Source: Cryptomeria japonica (taxonomy: Eukaryota > Streptophyta > Pinopsida > Cupressales > Cupressaceae). From it: a DNA stretch of 64,000 bases. The notes beneath the pieces were generated by a model that saw nothing but the letters and a program-made list of their open reading frames with translations, made no database searches and was not told the origin of the DNA. Position 1 is the first letter of the stretch; each line of letters opens with the position of its first letter. Shown here piece by piece: positions 21,656 through 33,122 of the stretch. A program made the translations under genes and the position numbers. The DNA is taken from positions 474,655,400 through 474,719,399 of the forward strand of contig NC_081406.1 in the NCBI RefSeq assembly GCF_030272615.1, given 5' to 3'.

Positions 21656-23739
21656 ATAAATGCCTTCATCTTTTCTCTTAACTCCTTGACATCAATGACA
21701 AAATAATCCAACAGTAACTTGGCAACATTAGATTTTGATGCCCTTCTCAAGCCTCGAGGATTTTTGGTGTATCCTCCAAAATGAGAAAAATTCGTAGATA
21801 CTGAACTCTAGACCTAGTTTGCTATGCTAGTTCCCTTCTTGATATTTTAGTTCAGTTTAATATTTGAGCCGTGTCTCTTCTTTCATGTAATTTATAGATT
21901 TCAAGGGGCTTTAGATTGAGTTTCTCAATATGTTGGTGTGGATTGATTTGCCTTATGTTTCACAAATGTACTCAATGATTTTTTGTTGTTGGGGTTCCCT
22001 CTTTCTTAGTCTCATCACATCATTCATCCCGTTCATAAGTTAGGGGATTTTTCAAACACCGATACTAATAGGATGATAATGACTAAGTGCACATTCACTA
22101 AACATCATGCTAAAATATTGGACACAACTTTCTAAGCACTTGGAGGGTAGTAGTCTCAATGAGAGGGAGCACACATATCTTGCATGTGTGCATTAGGAGA
22201 AACATAGAAAAAGTTGATCATAGTCTCCGGGTCTCATCACATAATCCATCCCATTCATAGAGCAATGCTATGATTCTACGAGACAAATGTTGATTGATTT
22301 TGGACTCCACACAAACTCTCTTTTTTGGTTAAGAATAGTGTTGGAGCTAAGCATGGGTTTCTTCTCTTTTGGGCACTTTTTGTGATTTACTATTTTGTCT
22401 ATGGGAATTTTATTCGTCAACATATTTGTGATGATGATTGTACTTTGCATCATATTTTGATTGCCATTCACATTTTTTTTGATGTTGTTATTGTCCTTTC
22501 TCATTCTTGTGACGATTTGCAAATAGAGTTGGGTGCTTGTGTTCATTTTTTGAAATATTTTCCCGCTAGTAGTTAACCATTATCATTATCAATATCTTTG
22601 GAGATGCTCTTTCTAGTTATAGTTCTTTAAATGATAGCATGTGTATATTGCGACATAATTCACTTATATGGTGGTTTATTTTATAATTCAATCTCTTTAT
22701 TTGAATCTTTCTTATTAGTTGTGTATTTCCAAGGAGTATTCCTCCACTCTTTGTTTTTGGAGTGCCATGGCTTTGAGATACATTTCAAGGAGATTCCTTG
22801 GAAAATGTCTTTTTAAAATTTAATACTATCATCAAAGGCATATATGTTTACAAATTAGAGAATTTGTGCTCTATTATGGGAGATTATTGAACGGGCTTAG
22901 ATTTTAATGCTTTAGCATATGATCTACTGCAAACAAATGATGGTTAGGTAGCATATTGCCTTGGTCAAGTTTGTTCCTATGTGTTGAGTTGGATCACCAT
23001 ACTCCATGTGATTATTATAACATTTGCTTTCTATTGAAAAGGTGGGAACAAGGAGTGCCTTATCCTTAGATATCCCTCTTACTATGCAAATTGGGTAGGT
23101 GACATTGTCTACATAGGGACTTTATCACAAATGTAGGAGGTTTCTCTTAACCTTTGTAAAGTCATCTCTTTAGATGTAGCATATAATAGGGGGCATTTGA
23201 AAAGATTGGGCCAATTGTTTGCTTCTTTCAACCTATCAATGATGTTGTAGGGATTAAGCATTCCCTAGATTTGGATGGTCCACAAATAGATGACCATACA
23301 GTAGTGGACATTTTTCTTTGCATGCTACTACAAGGATATTATAGCCCTATCACATACATGCTAGGCTTTATGAATCTATTTCTACATATGGTTATAGGCT
23401 TTCTTGTTTTCCTTGCCAATAGTCTAGGGAACAACACAAGTTTCTAATCTACTTCTAGAAACTTATAAACCTTGGGTGTGAGGAGAGGTTCAAGGGAAGA
23501 TGCGTTTCTTCCTTGTAGGATTGTACAACCTGATTGCTTATGTCCAAACATTTTCCTATGGTTCTTACTCTTTGCCAAGATGTTGATATAGATGTGCGAC
23601 AACACTAATTTCTTGTCTTTGGTCTTCATCTACAATATCCTAGAAAGGTCAAAATAAACTATGGGGAATCTATCATGCTTAGATGCCTTATCCTTCTTTA
23701 TGCTAAAAAGAGAAGCTTTGCTTCTTCTGCAGTGATTGA
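21656..23739. other. Spacer, no gene recognised
   Basis: Open frames such as 22325-22576 have no domain I know and no supporting context. 21995-22215 is the second copy of the diverged repeat mentioned at 20463. The stretch ends at the Gypsy element, whose imperfect target duplication (ATTGA) is at 23735-23739. Confidence 0.35.
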
Positions 23740-24024
23740 TGTTTACCCTTTGGGTGAACAGTGTTTAGAACATACAGATAGAATGCTTAACGAAAGACAA
23801 TAATGCCATAGATACCAGATAAGATCAAGCAAATATAAGAGATACTATTCCATTCATAATCATGTCTCTTTACAAGTTACCTTTCGTGGTATATAAAGGT
23901 ACCCGAGGGGATGCGAGGGGCAACCGTCACACCCGTAACTACCATCCCTCGGTTACCTTACTAACAAAGTAAAGTACTACCTAATTAACTATGGTTTTAT
24001 TCTTGTACAATATTACCGCCAACA
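23740..24024 (-). repeat. Gypsy 3' LTR
   Basis: 285 bp; in plus orientation TGTTTACC...GCCAACA. A TATATAAAG-type box facing the minus strand is not obvious, but TATATA at about 23889-23899 sits in the same place as in the partner. The plus-strand start TGTTTACCCTTTGGGTGAACA is itself an imperfect palindrome. Confidence 0.93.
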
Positions 24025-24043
24025 TCATCCCCCCCAAAAAAGG
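24025..24043 (-). promoter_or_regulatory. Gypsy polypurine tract
   Basis: On the minus strand CCTTTTTTGGGGGGGATGA abuts the 3' LTR; its G run just before the LTR is typical of the plus-strand primer. Confidence 0.75.
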
Positions 24044-24112
24044 AGGTCGTCTCTGGACGACTTACAAACAAAATGGGGAATACATTGCTACAACAGAACC
24101 CCAAATCAAAAA

Positions 24113-26605
24113 CTAAGGGGGTGCAGAGGGCATCCTTGATGAAGAAGGCGCCGATGGTGGTGTAGTGGTGGAAGCCAATCGCCCACGCAGCTCGTACACC
24201 TGCTCAATCATCCTCTTTAGATCTTGTTCTGCCACCATCTGCCTTTCCATTGCAGTCTTAACCATATAGGCTGCCTCCAACACCTCCTCCTTCCTGTCGA
24301 TGCTCTCCAATGCAGTAGCCAATCGAGTCTCTAACAGAGCTCTGGATGCTCTCTCCTCTTCCAACTGCGTCTCCATCCTCGCCCTGGTTGCCCTTTCCTC
24401 CTCCAACTGCATAACCAAGGCAGACTTATCTGCTACCAGAATGTCCGTTGCTTCCTGAGTCTGTGCCAATGTAGCCTCAACCTCCTGAAACCTGGCAGCC
24501 AGCTCCTCCTGAGCCGTCATTGCTGCTATGCGCAAGGCCTCAGCGGTGGATGCCATATGCTGTGTCCTCCGGAGCTCAAGGTAGCCTTCTCGGAGGGCCT
24601 GTTCCACTTGTCTCAATAAGGATTGCATCCGGGTCTCTCCCACTCCCTCAATGAGGCGCCAAGCCTCCAACATCCCCAGGTTCTCCGTCTCAGGCCACCC
24701 GCCAGACTCAAAACACCTCACAAACTCTTCGCTGCATCCAGTGCTGACAAAAGTCAACAATCTCTCCATCCGTTCGACCACCGTGACATCCTCCTGGAGT
24801 CTCGCAGAGGTCACAAGCCGCTGAGCTCCTAGAGTCATATCGGCAATGAACTGCTCAAACTCTCCCAAACCCTGCTGTACTCCAACCGTCACCCCCTCAT
24901 CTTTGCAAGGACTCATCACTACATCCGGGGAGGGCGAATCAACCCTATGAAGCTCCCTACTACTTGGAGAACTCCCTCCCTCGAGATCAATAACATCCAG
25001 GTAATGCATCTCCCTGCGTGAAGATAGAGTAGCCTCGCCTACAGGTGCCACGGGTGTGAGCTGGTAGCGGCTCAACCAGGCACTCAGGTCATCCTGGAAT
25101 GCGCCTGTTTCCACCATTTCCTCCTGTATATGACTCGGCACATCCCGCTGAATGGAGGCCCCTGCACCCTCCAAGATACCCGATTGCTCTATGGAGTCCA
25201 CCACAGGGTCTGCAATAGTAATAGAATCGGTCCCTGGTGTGGTCTCGACCCTTGGTGGTGTCATAGCGATCGTCACCTGAGATTGCCCAAAACCAGGTAT
25301 TGGCACGACGGTGACTGCACTAACTGTCGCCAATGAACGTGGCACCGCCAATTGGCAAGTCACTTGTAGGCGTGCTGGTGTAAATTGGACCCTAGCCGGA
25401 TGCGATGCTGGAGCAGTGCTTACTAGTGAGTATCCTTCGACGCCCACCGATTCCATTACCTCCTCATCCGGCAATTGGTCACCCCCTCTACCTGCCAACT
25501 GGAAACTCTCTCCGCTCACCTAGAAGGTGTCGGTGGATTCCTCCTTGCCACTATCAACATCCTCCTCATCTGCATCAGACTCCTCTGCCTCTGACTCCGT
25601 TTCTGACATGGCGGGCTTCTTCTGTTTCTTGCCCAAACTTGCTTTAGCGCCGTGTGTCAAGACATCCAAATGCAACCAGTAAAATATAGGCGGTTGGTCA
25701 CGTGCAACACGACCCTGTGGCTCCAATGTCTGTGAGCCTGGGGTAATTTGCATGCGAACTGCATCAAGAAATAGCCCTATGGCGTGATGTGGCATGTAGA
25801 ATTTCTTATACTTGAGGGTCATGAATTCCTCCATCCTATCCGCCCGCAATGAAGCCCAATCGTACACCACTCCATTGCGCAGTCCATTCATTAAGACAAT
25901 TTGTGCAATAGCTATATCAGACGCACGACTGGCACCTATAAGGCAACTCTTCACCACGGACAACAAGCATCTCCATACTCCCTTCGCCAAAAATGATTTC
26001 TTGACCCCCCTTCCCTTACCAACACTTTTGCCGCTATCCTTTTCTGCTTGTGTGAGGTTATCCTGCAACATCAACTGTAGCAAGGTGGCATAGAAGTCTC
26101 GAGTGATTTTCTGCGAAGTATCAATTTTTTCACCCTTCACTCCAAGTATCCCAAAAACCCTTGTGAACTCGCTTGCTGTGAAGGAAATAGTTATCCGCTG
26201 GTGCTGGTATTCAAATACGGACTGGCGGCGGTGTCTATCATAAGTGCCAGTCATGGCACGCAAAACTACCTCAAAATCTTTAATACAAAAAACTGGCATT
26301 TGTACAACCCAATGTACCTGTGCCTGGCGGAGATTTTTCTTTATTTGGTCCTCATGAGATGTCTTTGTCCACCAATTCCTGCAATCTAGTCCATTAAGAC
26401 CCTCAAACACGATGTTGTCCACTATTACCTCTTCCTTCTCCTTTGCCAACTGGGTCTTCGGACAATGCTTCTTGCCTTTCTGAGTGCTGCTCATCCCCAG
26501 GCTACTTGCAACACGCACACCTGATGGCAAAATTCTCTTGCCTGTGTCCTTACTTGATTCAGGGGTTCTTCTCCCTCTCTGTAACTTTTCTTCTAACGGT
26601 TGCAA
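24113..26605 (-). CDS. Extra frame of the Gypsy element, one in-frame TAG
   Basis: Starting at 26605 (MQPLEEKLQRG...), 361 codons run to a TAG at 25522-25520. The very same frame then continues for 469 codons (including its stop) to 24113, so this is one ~830-codon frame with a single stop. It lies after integrase, in sense, where Athila/Tat-type Gypsy elements carry envelope-like or other extra frames. The first half is basic, then has a globular region (QVHWVVQMPVFCIKDFEVVL... ITISFTASEFTRVFGI) and an acidic Ser/Asp/Glu tail before the stop. The second half is Pro/Thr-rich, then a long coiled coil (EELAARFQEVEATLAQTQEA onward, QLEEERATRARMETQ). No clear signal peptide or membrane segment is visible. 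I do not recognise a family with certainty. It is in better condition than gag-pol. Confidence 0.7.
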
Positions 26606-26689
26606 CCGTTTTCTCCAATCCCCCTTATTCCTGTTTGTGTCTATTGAACCGAGATTAATTACTTTAATCTAATTTTATTGCTCTTTAAT

Positions 26690-26970
26690 CTCCTTGCACG
26701 TGCCACTTTCTTGTTTTCCCTTTCTTCGCGGGTCTGCGGTATATAGTATAGTGTTTTATTTCTTTTTTTTTTTCTTCCGTACGATATTATGCTCATACGA
26801 TGTTTTAATTTTTTTTTCCTTTTTTCGTATGGCCCCTGTATGGATGCATGCCGTACTTTTTTTTCCTCGTACGACCTCGTACTGTTGCCTGCCGTACGTT
26901 TTTAATTTTTTTTTCATACGGCCGTACGGAGCCACCTACCTTACGGTTTTTTTTTTTAAATTATTATTTC
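26690..26970. repeat. CGTACG motifs between oligo-T tracts
   Basis: Between integrase and the extra frame, CGTACG, CCGTAC, TCGTAC and CATACG motifs occur at least eight times in about 190 bases, separated by runs of 7-11 T (oligo-A on the element's sense strand). The stretch codes for nothing I recognise. It could be a regulatory block for the extra frame (promoter or splice region), which is a guess. Confidence 0.6.
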
Positions 26971-27184
26971 TTCTGGAGGATTTAGGGTCGGTCGATCGCC
27001 TCTGCTCGTGATACAGTTTTAATTTCGACCCATTGGTGCTGCCTGCAACCTCTCGTCCATCCAGTGTCCACAACTTCATTGCCCCATTCTTTGCCACCTC
27101 GCGAACTTTATATGGTCCTAACCATCGTACCTTGAATTTGCCTGGTTTAATCTCATTACGCCCATTATATTTCAGTACCAGTTG

Positions 27185-28396
27185 TCATGGAGCAAACCTC
27201 ATTTGTTTCAAGTGCTTGTCATGCCACAACTTCCTCCTTTGTTGGGCTTCCTCCGTAGCCCACTGGGCCATCATTCTTTTCTCGTCCAGCTTGTTCAAGA
27301 CATACATTCTCTCCCTCAGGCTCTCCATGTCCCCCAGTTTGTTCTCGATTGCAATGCGAAGGCTTGGTACCATGAATTCCGCTGGCACGACAGCTTCTTG
27401 CCCGTACATGAGTTGGAACGGAGTCTGGCCGGTGGTCACCTTGTAGGTTGTGCGGTAGGCCCACAAGATCGAAGGTAATTTTTCTTCCCAGTCTTCTCCC
27501 TCGACACCGCAAGACTTGTAAATTACCCCCATGAGAATCTTGTTGGTAGCCTCGGCCTGCCCATTGGCTCGTGGATAATAGGGGCTGGACAATGAATGCA
27601 AAATTTTAAATTCAGTAGTGAGGAGTTTAACAACGTGGTTCACAAAATGTCCACCCTTGTCGCTAGTCAACTGCATAGGGATACCATACCGTGTAATGAT
27701 TTGCTCGTAAATGAATCTTGCTGTACTTATAGCCGAGTTATCAGGCAGGGCCCGCGCTTCAACCCACTTGGTTAAATATTCTGTGGCTACCACAATGTAG
27801 CGACACCTCCTGGCGCGGCTGGCCTTGAGTGGCCCAATAAAATCCAACCCCCAGCGCTCAAATAGTTCCTGAGCATGCGAAGGGTTGAGGGGCATGAAAT
27901 CCCTTTTCAGCGGCTTACCCGCTCTCTGACACGTATTACAACCGCCTACCCATTCTCTAGCATCATTATACAATGTGGGCCACCACAAGCCCGCTAGCAG
28001 CACCTTTCTTGCCGTAGTGTTTGGTCTCATATGGCCTCCCGCGGGCCCCTCATGTGCCTCCCTTAGAACGCTTGGCACCTCTTCCTCCATCACACACCGA
28101 CGTAACCCCTGGTCGGGTCCCATTTTATACAACAATGCATTAATCAACTGAAACGTGCAACTTCTCAACACGAGTTTCCTCCGTACTCCCGGTGGCATAC
28201 CTTGCGGAAACATGGAGGTGGAGAGATATTCCCCGATGGCAGTATACCATGGTGGCAATATTGCGATCTTGAATAAGTGAGCATCTGGAAAGTCGTCATT
28301 CACCCCCTCTGGCGGCTCTTCGGACCTAATCCAGGACAACTGGTTAGCAATGACATGGCTCTTGCCTGGTCGTACAATTATTGTGAACGCGAACTC
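27185..28396 (-). pseudogene. Gypsy integrase
   Basis: About 385 open codons continuous with RNase H across one stop at 28397. The HHCC zinc finger reads H...H (REAHEGPAGGHMRPNTT) and CNTCQRAGK. Core acidic residues are in WGLDFIGPL (D), LTSDKGGHF (D) and NGQAEATNK (E). The GPF-like LPSILWAYRTTYKVTTGQTPFQLMYG block is followed by a short basic tail ending KQMRFAP; no chromodomain is seen. It would integrate cDNA in the nucleus. This domain alone is uninterrupted. Confidence 0.92.
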
Positions 28397-28690
28397 CTAA
28401 AGGAGCAGTAGCCACCTGCTTATCCTACCTTGGATGATGGGTTTGTTTACTAGGTACATCAAAGCCTGGTGATCCACATAGAAGGTGAAGGGTGTTGCCA
28501 ACAAGTAGTGTCGAAATTTTTGTACGACATAGACCATTCCGAGGGCCTCCCTCTCGACGGTGCTATAGTTCCTCTCGGCTTTTGACATCAACCGATTGGC
28601 AAAATAGATGGGATGATCCAACCCATGTCCCCCTTCTTGCGCTAGTGTAGCCCCAATGGCATAGTTCGAGGCATCCACGTGTACGTGGAA
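28397..28690 (-). pseudogene. Gypsy RNase H
   Basis: MDASNYAIGATLAQ (Asp), SKAERNYSTVEREALGMV (Glu) and FTFYVDHQALMYL (Asp) are the standard motifs. The frame ends in a TAG at 28397 where the family normally has Gln (WLLLLQ), then continues unbroken into integrase (EFAFTIIVRPGKSHVIANQLSW). A single C-to-T change would explain the stop. Confidence 0.88.
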
Positions 28691-28731
28691 TTCTCGGTCC
28701 TAGTTTGGATAGGTCAGAATGGGTGCTGCCA

Positions 28732-30019
28732 CTAGTCTCCTCTTGAGTTCCTCGAATGCCTCCCCTTGTGCCGATTCCCATATGTACGGTTCGCCCTTGT
28801 TAGTTTGTCCAGTGGAAAAGAGAGTTGGGCAAAGTTCTTGATGAACTTCCGGCAGTATCCAATGTGTCCCAAGGACTTGACTCCCGTCACATCAATGGGC
28901 GATTCCATTTCTACAATTACCCGTACCTTATCCGGGTCTGTTTTCAGTCTAGCTTTACAATCGATATGGCTCAGCAACTTTCCTTGTGGTACCATAAATC
29001 TGCATTTCTGGGGATTCAAGGCGAGCCTAGCCCTTCGACATCTCTCCATGCACTCTCTTAGTGCTACCAAGTGAGCGTCTTCGCTACTGAAAATTGACCA
29101 GTCATCTAGAAAGGCTTTAAAATTTCCCACAGACATCTTATCGAAGATGTGGAGGACTATCCTTTGGAAGGCCGCGGGAGCATTGCACAACCCGAAACGG
29201 CATCCGGTTGTATGCATAGACTCTGTCCTCCACCACAAAGGTGGTCTTCAGCTTGTCCTCCTCAGCTATCGAAATCTGGTTGTATCTCGAGAAGCCGTCC
29301 AGAATTGAGTACATTTCATGGCCAGCCACCTCCTCCAGGATGCTGTCTGTGAAAGGTATAGGGAACGGATCCTTGATGGTGACTGCATTGAGGCACCAAA
29401 AATCCACACAGATGTGGATCTGGTTGGCCTCCTTCTTGAGTGAGATCGCAATCGGCGAGACCCACTCACTTGTCTCCACCCGAAATATGATGCCGACCTC
29501 CAGCATCCGTTCGATCTCTTCGTTCACTTTGGCAGCATAGTTCTTATTCATTCGGTACGGTCTCTCATGTATCGGTTGGGCTCCGGGGACCAATGGCATC
29601 CGGTGGATGCACAATTCTAGCGGGACCCCCTTTAGATCCTTGTAGGACCAGGCGAATACGTCCTTGTATTCCATGAAGATTTTCAATGTTGTGGCCTTCA
29701 GCACCAGGCTCCAATCATTGCCTACCCAGATATTTTGAGGGTTGACAGTGTCTCCTAAGTTCGTCTCCTTCACAGTGGGGTCTTCATACCGCATTGGTCT
29801 GTCCTTTGAAAATTCGTACGCCGGGACATCATTTACTTTGGCGTCTCCCTCCTTATACTCCATGTACTCTAGCTGGAACTCCTCCTTCTCGCCTGGCTCG
29901 TCCTCAATCTGTAGCATGTGACAAGCAGGGTGAAACACATCATAGTCTTCCATTTGCCAGTGGAAGAGTCCATTCAATGAGCATATGTTGTCCTCTGAGC
30001 ATCCATCGAGTTCAAGCAC
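28732..30019 (-). pseudogene. Gypsy reverse transcriptase, frameshifted
   Basis: Two overlapping frames. 30019-29138 carries a linker, then IHERPYRMN, EWVSPIAISLKKEANQIHICVDFWCLN and the first catalytic Asp region YSILDGFSRYNQI. After a frameshift near 29225, 29238-28732 carries RFGLCNAPAAFQRIV and FKAFLDDWSIFS with the catalytic FLDD, then RLALNPQKCRF and GYCRKFIKNFA. VDFWCLN replaces the usual VDYRxLN. The enzyme would copy the RNA to DNA; this copy cannot be translated whole. Confidence 0.9.
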
Positions 30020-30530
30020 TCCTTCATCGTTGGGTTCCCTCTCGTGTTTACCTTCATAGGAACCCCACTCCCATCTCTGTTTGAGTCCTCTGAATCCGAG
30101 TCAGATGATGCGAGCTCCTCGCCGACAACCTGGGTCCTTAGATCAATGGTGTACTTCCGCCCCCCTTTCTCCATGGAAAGGGTGTTCTTCTTCCAGTCGT
30201 GGTTCACCTTTGCTGTAACCAGCCACCCTCTCCCTAAGATGGCGTCGTAGCCCTTCTTCTTAAGTGGGATCACCACAAAATCTAAGACAAATGGTTGCGT
30301 TCCGATCGTCACTTGTTGTGCCATAAGCGTTCCCAGGGGTTTTATCCCATGTTGGTCAGCGCCAAGCAAGTTAGAAGTTGGTGGCCATAGTGTCGGTTTG
30401 CCAAGCTTCTTCTAGGTTTCTTCAGGAAGGACATTTACCCCAGACCCACCATCTACAATGGTGTCCATTAGGATGGTCCCGAGTATGCCCATTTCCACGA
30501 CTGCTGGATGCTGACCGTTCAATGTCAGGA
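29974..30530 (-). pseudogene. Gypsy aspartic protease
   Basis: The minus strand gives ILMDTIVDGGSGVNVLPEE at about 30425-30485, the active-site loop (D-G-G-S in place of the usual D-S/T-G-A/S). After a stop and frame change, LGADQHGIKPLGTLMAQQV and GYDAILGRGWL follow, the flap and the ILGRPWL-type second half. It lies between gag and reverse transcriptase as expected. Confidence 0.8.
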
Positions 30531-30585
30531 TCAAGGGGTCTGTTGCCGACCCGCCAGAGGCATCCGTACCCTGGGTTATCCAACT

Positions 30586-31616
30586 CTACGCGGTTATTGG
30601 TACTGCACGCAAGAGTGCCATACATAGTTGAGGCATTGTTTCCAGAAGGTCCTTCACTTTTACGGGTACTTTTATCTGCAACATTTGCTTCAGAATATTT
30701 TCCTCCGCCTCCGAGCGGGAGGTACTTGCCGCCCCGTAGGTGTCCCTCTGTTGTGCCATCATCTCTTTCTCCACTTGGGCTTTCGCCTCCAGTGTTCGTT
30801 GTTTCTCTGTACGTGGGTCAGGGTAGGTGGCTTTCTTCGTCTTCGATCTTGTGAGAGCCAACACCGGCTCCTCTGTCCCCGTTCCCTCGATGTTTAGTAG
30901 GTTGACCCTAGATTTTGGGTAGTTTCCGTCGTCATGATCTCCTGGTCCACACCACTTACACAACTTTTGTGGGTTTCTTCTATTGTGCAGTCTCTGGCGA
31001 AGTGCCCCCACTGGTTGTAGGCCCTACACTGGATCATTGGTCGCCCTTTTGCGTCGTACTGGATCCGGCTCGGGTTGTTATTATTATTGTTATTGCTTTT
31101 TCCTCCCCGCCGGTTGTTCTGGTACTTGCCAGATGATGCATTGTTATTGGTGGGCTGGGTCGTGCTCGCTACTGCAGAGGTTGACGACTGCTCTTGTGTA
31201 AAGAGGATCTGTTGATTCCTCGTCTTCATATTGTAAGGGCATTCCTTCATCGAATGTCCCATTATTTGGCAAATGTCACAGCAGGCCTTCTTCGGGCACG
31301 AACCTTTCGTGTGCCTGTCAGTTTTGCATTCAGTACACCATAAATCGCCTTCCTCGGTTTTGCTCGTGCTCCCCTTCATTGTTTTAAACTCTTTCATCAT
31401 TTGCTCCATGTCTTTTCGAAGCGCCTGGACCTTCTTGCTCGATTCCCCGCTGTTGCTGCTTTCTTCCAAGGAGTCGTCTTCGTCGGACGAGGTTTTGTCC
31501 TTTTTAGATGTTTTATGTTCACTCTCCAGGTCCATCGCCTTGTTGTACGCATCGTCATACAATGTGGGCAGTACAATCTTCATTTTTTTCCAAAGGGAAG
31601 ACCTCAATCCTTCCAC
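30586..31616 (-). pseudogene. Gypsy gag, zinc-knuckle region
   Basis: Two frames joined by a frameshift near 30990. An Asp/Ser-rich stretch precedes four CCHC-like knuckles: CTECKTDRHTKGSC and CDICQIMGHSMKEC are complete; CRAYNQWGHFARDC has Tyr for the second Cys; CKWCGPGDHDDGNY has Tyr for the last Cys. Both losses fit single G-to-A changes. After the knuckles comes a hydrophilic linker towards protease. Nucleocapsid would bind the genomic RNA. Confidence 0.8.
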
Positions 31617-31675
31617 AAACCATCTCTTCTTCAGCCCGTCTGCTGGCTAGCTATCCATCTTCCCCAACAACTCTT

Positions 31676-32557
31676 TCAGCCTCCGGCCATACGCGCGGAC
31701 CGTCTCCTTTTTACCTTGTTTTGTACTGTAGATTCGGCCATGATTTCATTATCGTCTCGTAGTAGCCGAAACTCTGCTTGAATTTCTTTCTGTAAGTTAG
31801 CACATGTAGTCACCTTTTGTTTATCTATGTCGGAGTACCAATCAATGGCTACTCCCCTCAGTGTGGCTGGAAATCGCAATACCCACTCCGACTGGTCCAC
31901 CACCCCATTGGCGGACTAGATGGTCTCACATGTATGGCAATGCCGTACGGGGTCTTCCTTCCCATCTCCGGTGAACTTCGGCAATTTTTGCCGATTTGCC
32001 ATTGCGTTCCTTGGCAGCGGCCCGGTCTGCCCTCCGAAACTCAGATTTGACCCTTCAGGAACTCCTCCTCCAGACACTGGTCCTCCCGAAGGTACTTCGC
32101 CAAGATTTGGTCCGTTGGGTCCCACCAAGTTGCTCTAACTACCAGGGTGTGATGAGCCTGCATCGAACATATTGCTTCTACTATCGTGACCTTGTGTCCT
32201 TCCGACACCTTCGGTTGCACCGGTATCCTCCGCCTCTCTGTTCTCGGTCTCTGTCTCGTCTTCCCTCCTGGTCTCGACACCTCTGTATGGCGTGTACGGG
32301 TCTACCGTACTCTCGTCACTGATCTCTTCCAATGTTAGGGAAAGGTCCCCCAACCGTTTCCTGGTGGTTTCTATTAGTGTGGACACTTGGCCCTCGCCAG
32401 AGCCATTGCTGCCATTTCTGCTGCTTCCTTCCTCGGCAATCCTCTTAAATCTTCTTCTTCGTTCTATTTGTTGCTCGAGAATTAATGCTCGTTGAGCGGC
32501 TTTAGAGTCCCCTACGTATTCCTTCTTGTTTTTGTCCTTATTTAGCAGATTGGGCAT
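31676..32557 (-). pseudogene. Gypsy gag, N-terminal and capsid part
   Basis: Starts MPNLLNKDKNKKEYVGDSKA at 32557. One frame holds with stops at 32135 and 31916: a basic N-terminus, an acidic linker, a Gly/Pro-rich part, then NRQKLPKFTGDGKEDP and VLRFPATLRGVAIDWYSDID...FRLLRDDNEIM, the retrotransposon gag core. The stop at 31916 lies between CETI and SANGVVDQSEW, at a place where a Trp codon would need one G-to-A change. Confidence 0.82.
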
Positions 32558-33106
32558 TAATTCTAAATTCTCCTTATGAAATAGAACAAGACATCATATT
32601 GAAAAGAACACTTTTATTAATTCATCCCTAGTATACAATGTATGTCACTATAGTGGGGGTGTTCTTGTTTATTCTCCTTCGCCCGTACACAGTTCAGGGA
32701 TTATTTACCCGTTGCTCGGTTTCATTGCGCTCCTCCTCTTGGTGCTCGTGAAACTCCCGTAGGATTTGTTGGCGTCGGTTCTCTCGATAGTTGTCTTCCC
32801 TGCGGTTTTGAAGAGCCAAAAATTCCTGTGCTAGAAGGTTGGGCAAGTTGCTCATCAAATGATTTGTCGCTGGGCTTACTCCAAGCGCACTCCACACATC
32901 TTTTGGGACATCCTCGGTGGTGGCTTCCCTTCATACGTGTGTTTCAATCGCCACCTAGAGGATGCAGGAGAAATCTTTCGTAAGTGCTATTTCTCCCTCG
33001 AATAGTTCTTCAGGCTCTTTGTCACGGTTACTGCTTGTCCCTTCGGCCAATGGTTGTCCCATTATCCTTGTGCCATGTAGTATATTCCTGTGCTCCGGAT
33101 AAATTT

Positions 33107-33120
33107 CGGCAACGGTGCCA
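33107..33120 (-). promoter_or_regulatory. Gypsy primer-binding site
   Basis: On the minus strand TGGCACCGTTGCCG begins two bases after the LTR end. It differs by one base from the TGGCGCCGTTGCCG site common in plant Gypsy elements. The exact primer tRNA is not settled from this sequence. Confidence 0.75.
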
Positions 33121-33122
33121 GA

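Noticed and set aside
25311-25647. Plus-strand open frames inside the Gypsy extra region
   Set aside because: Antisense to the long minus-strand frame; no support.
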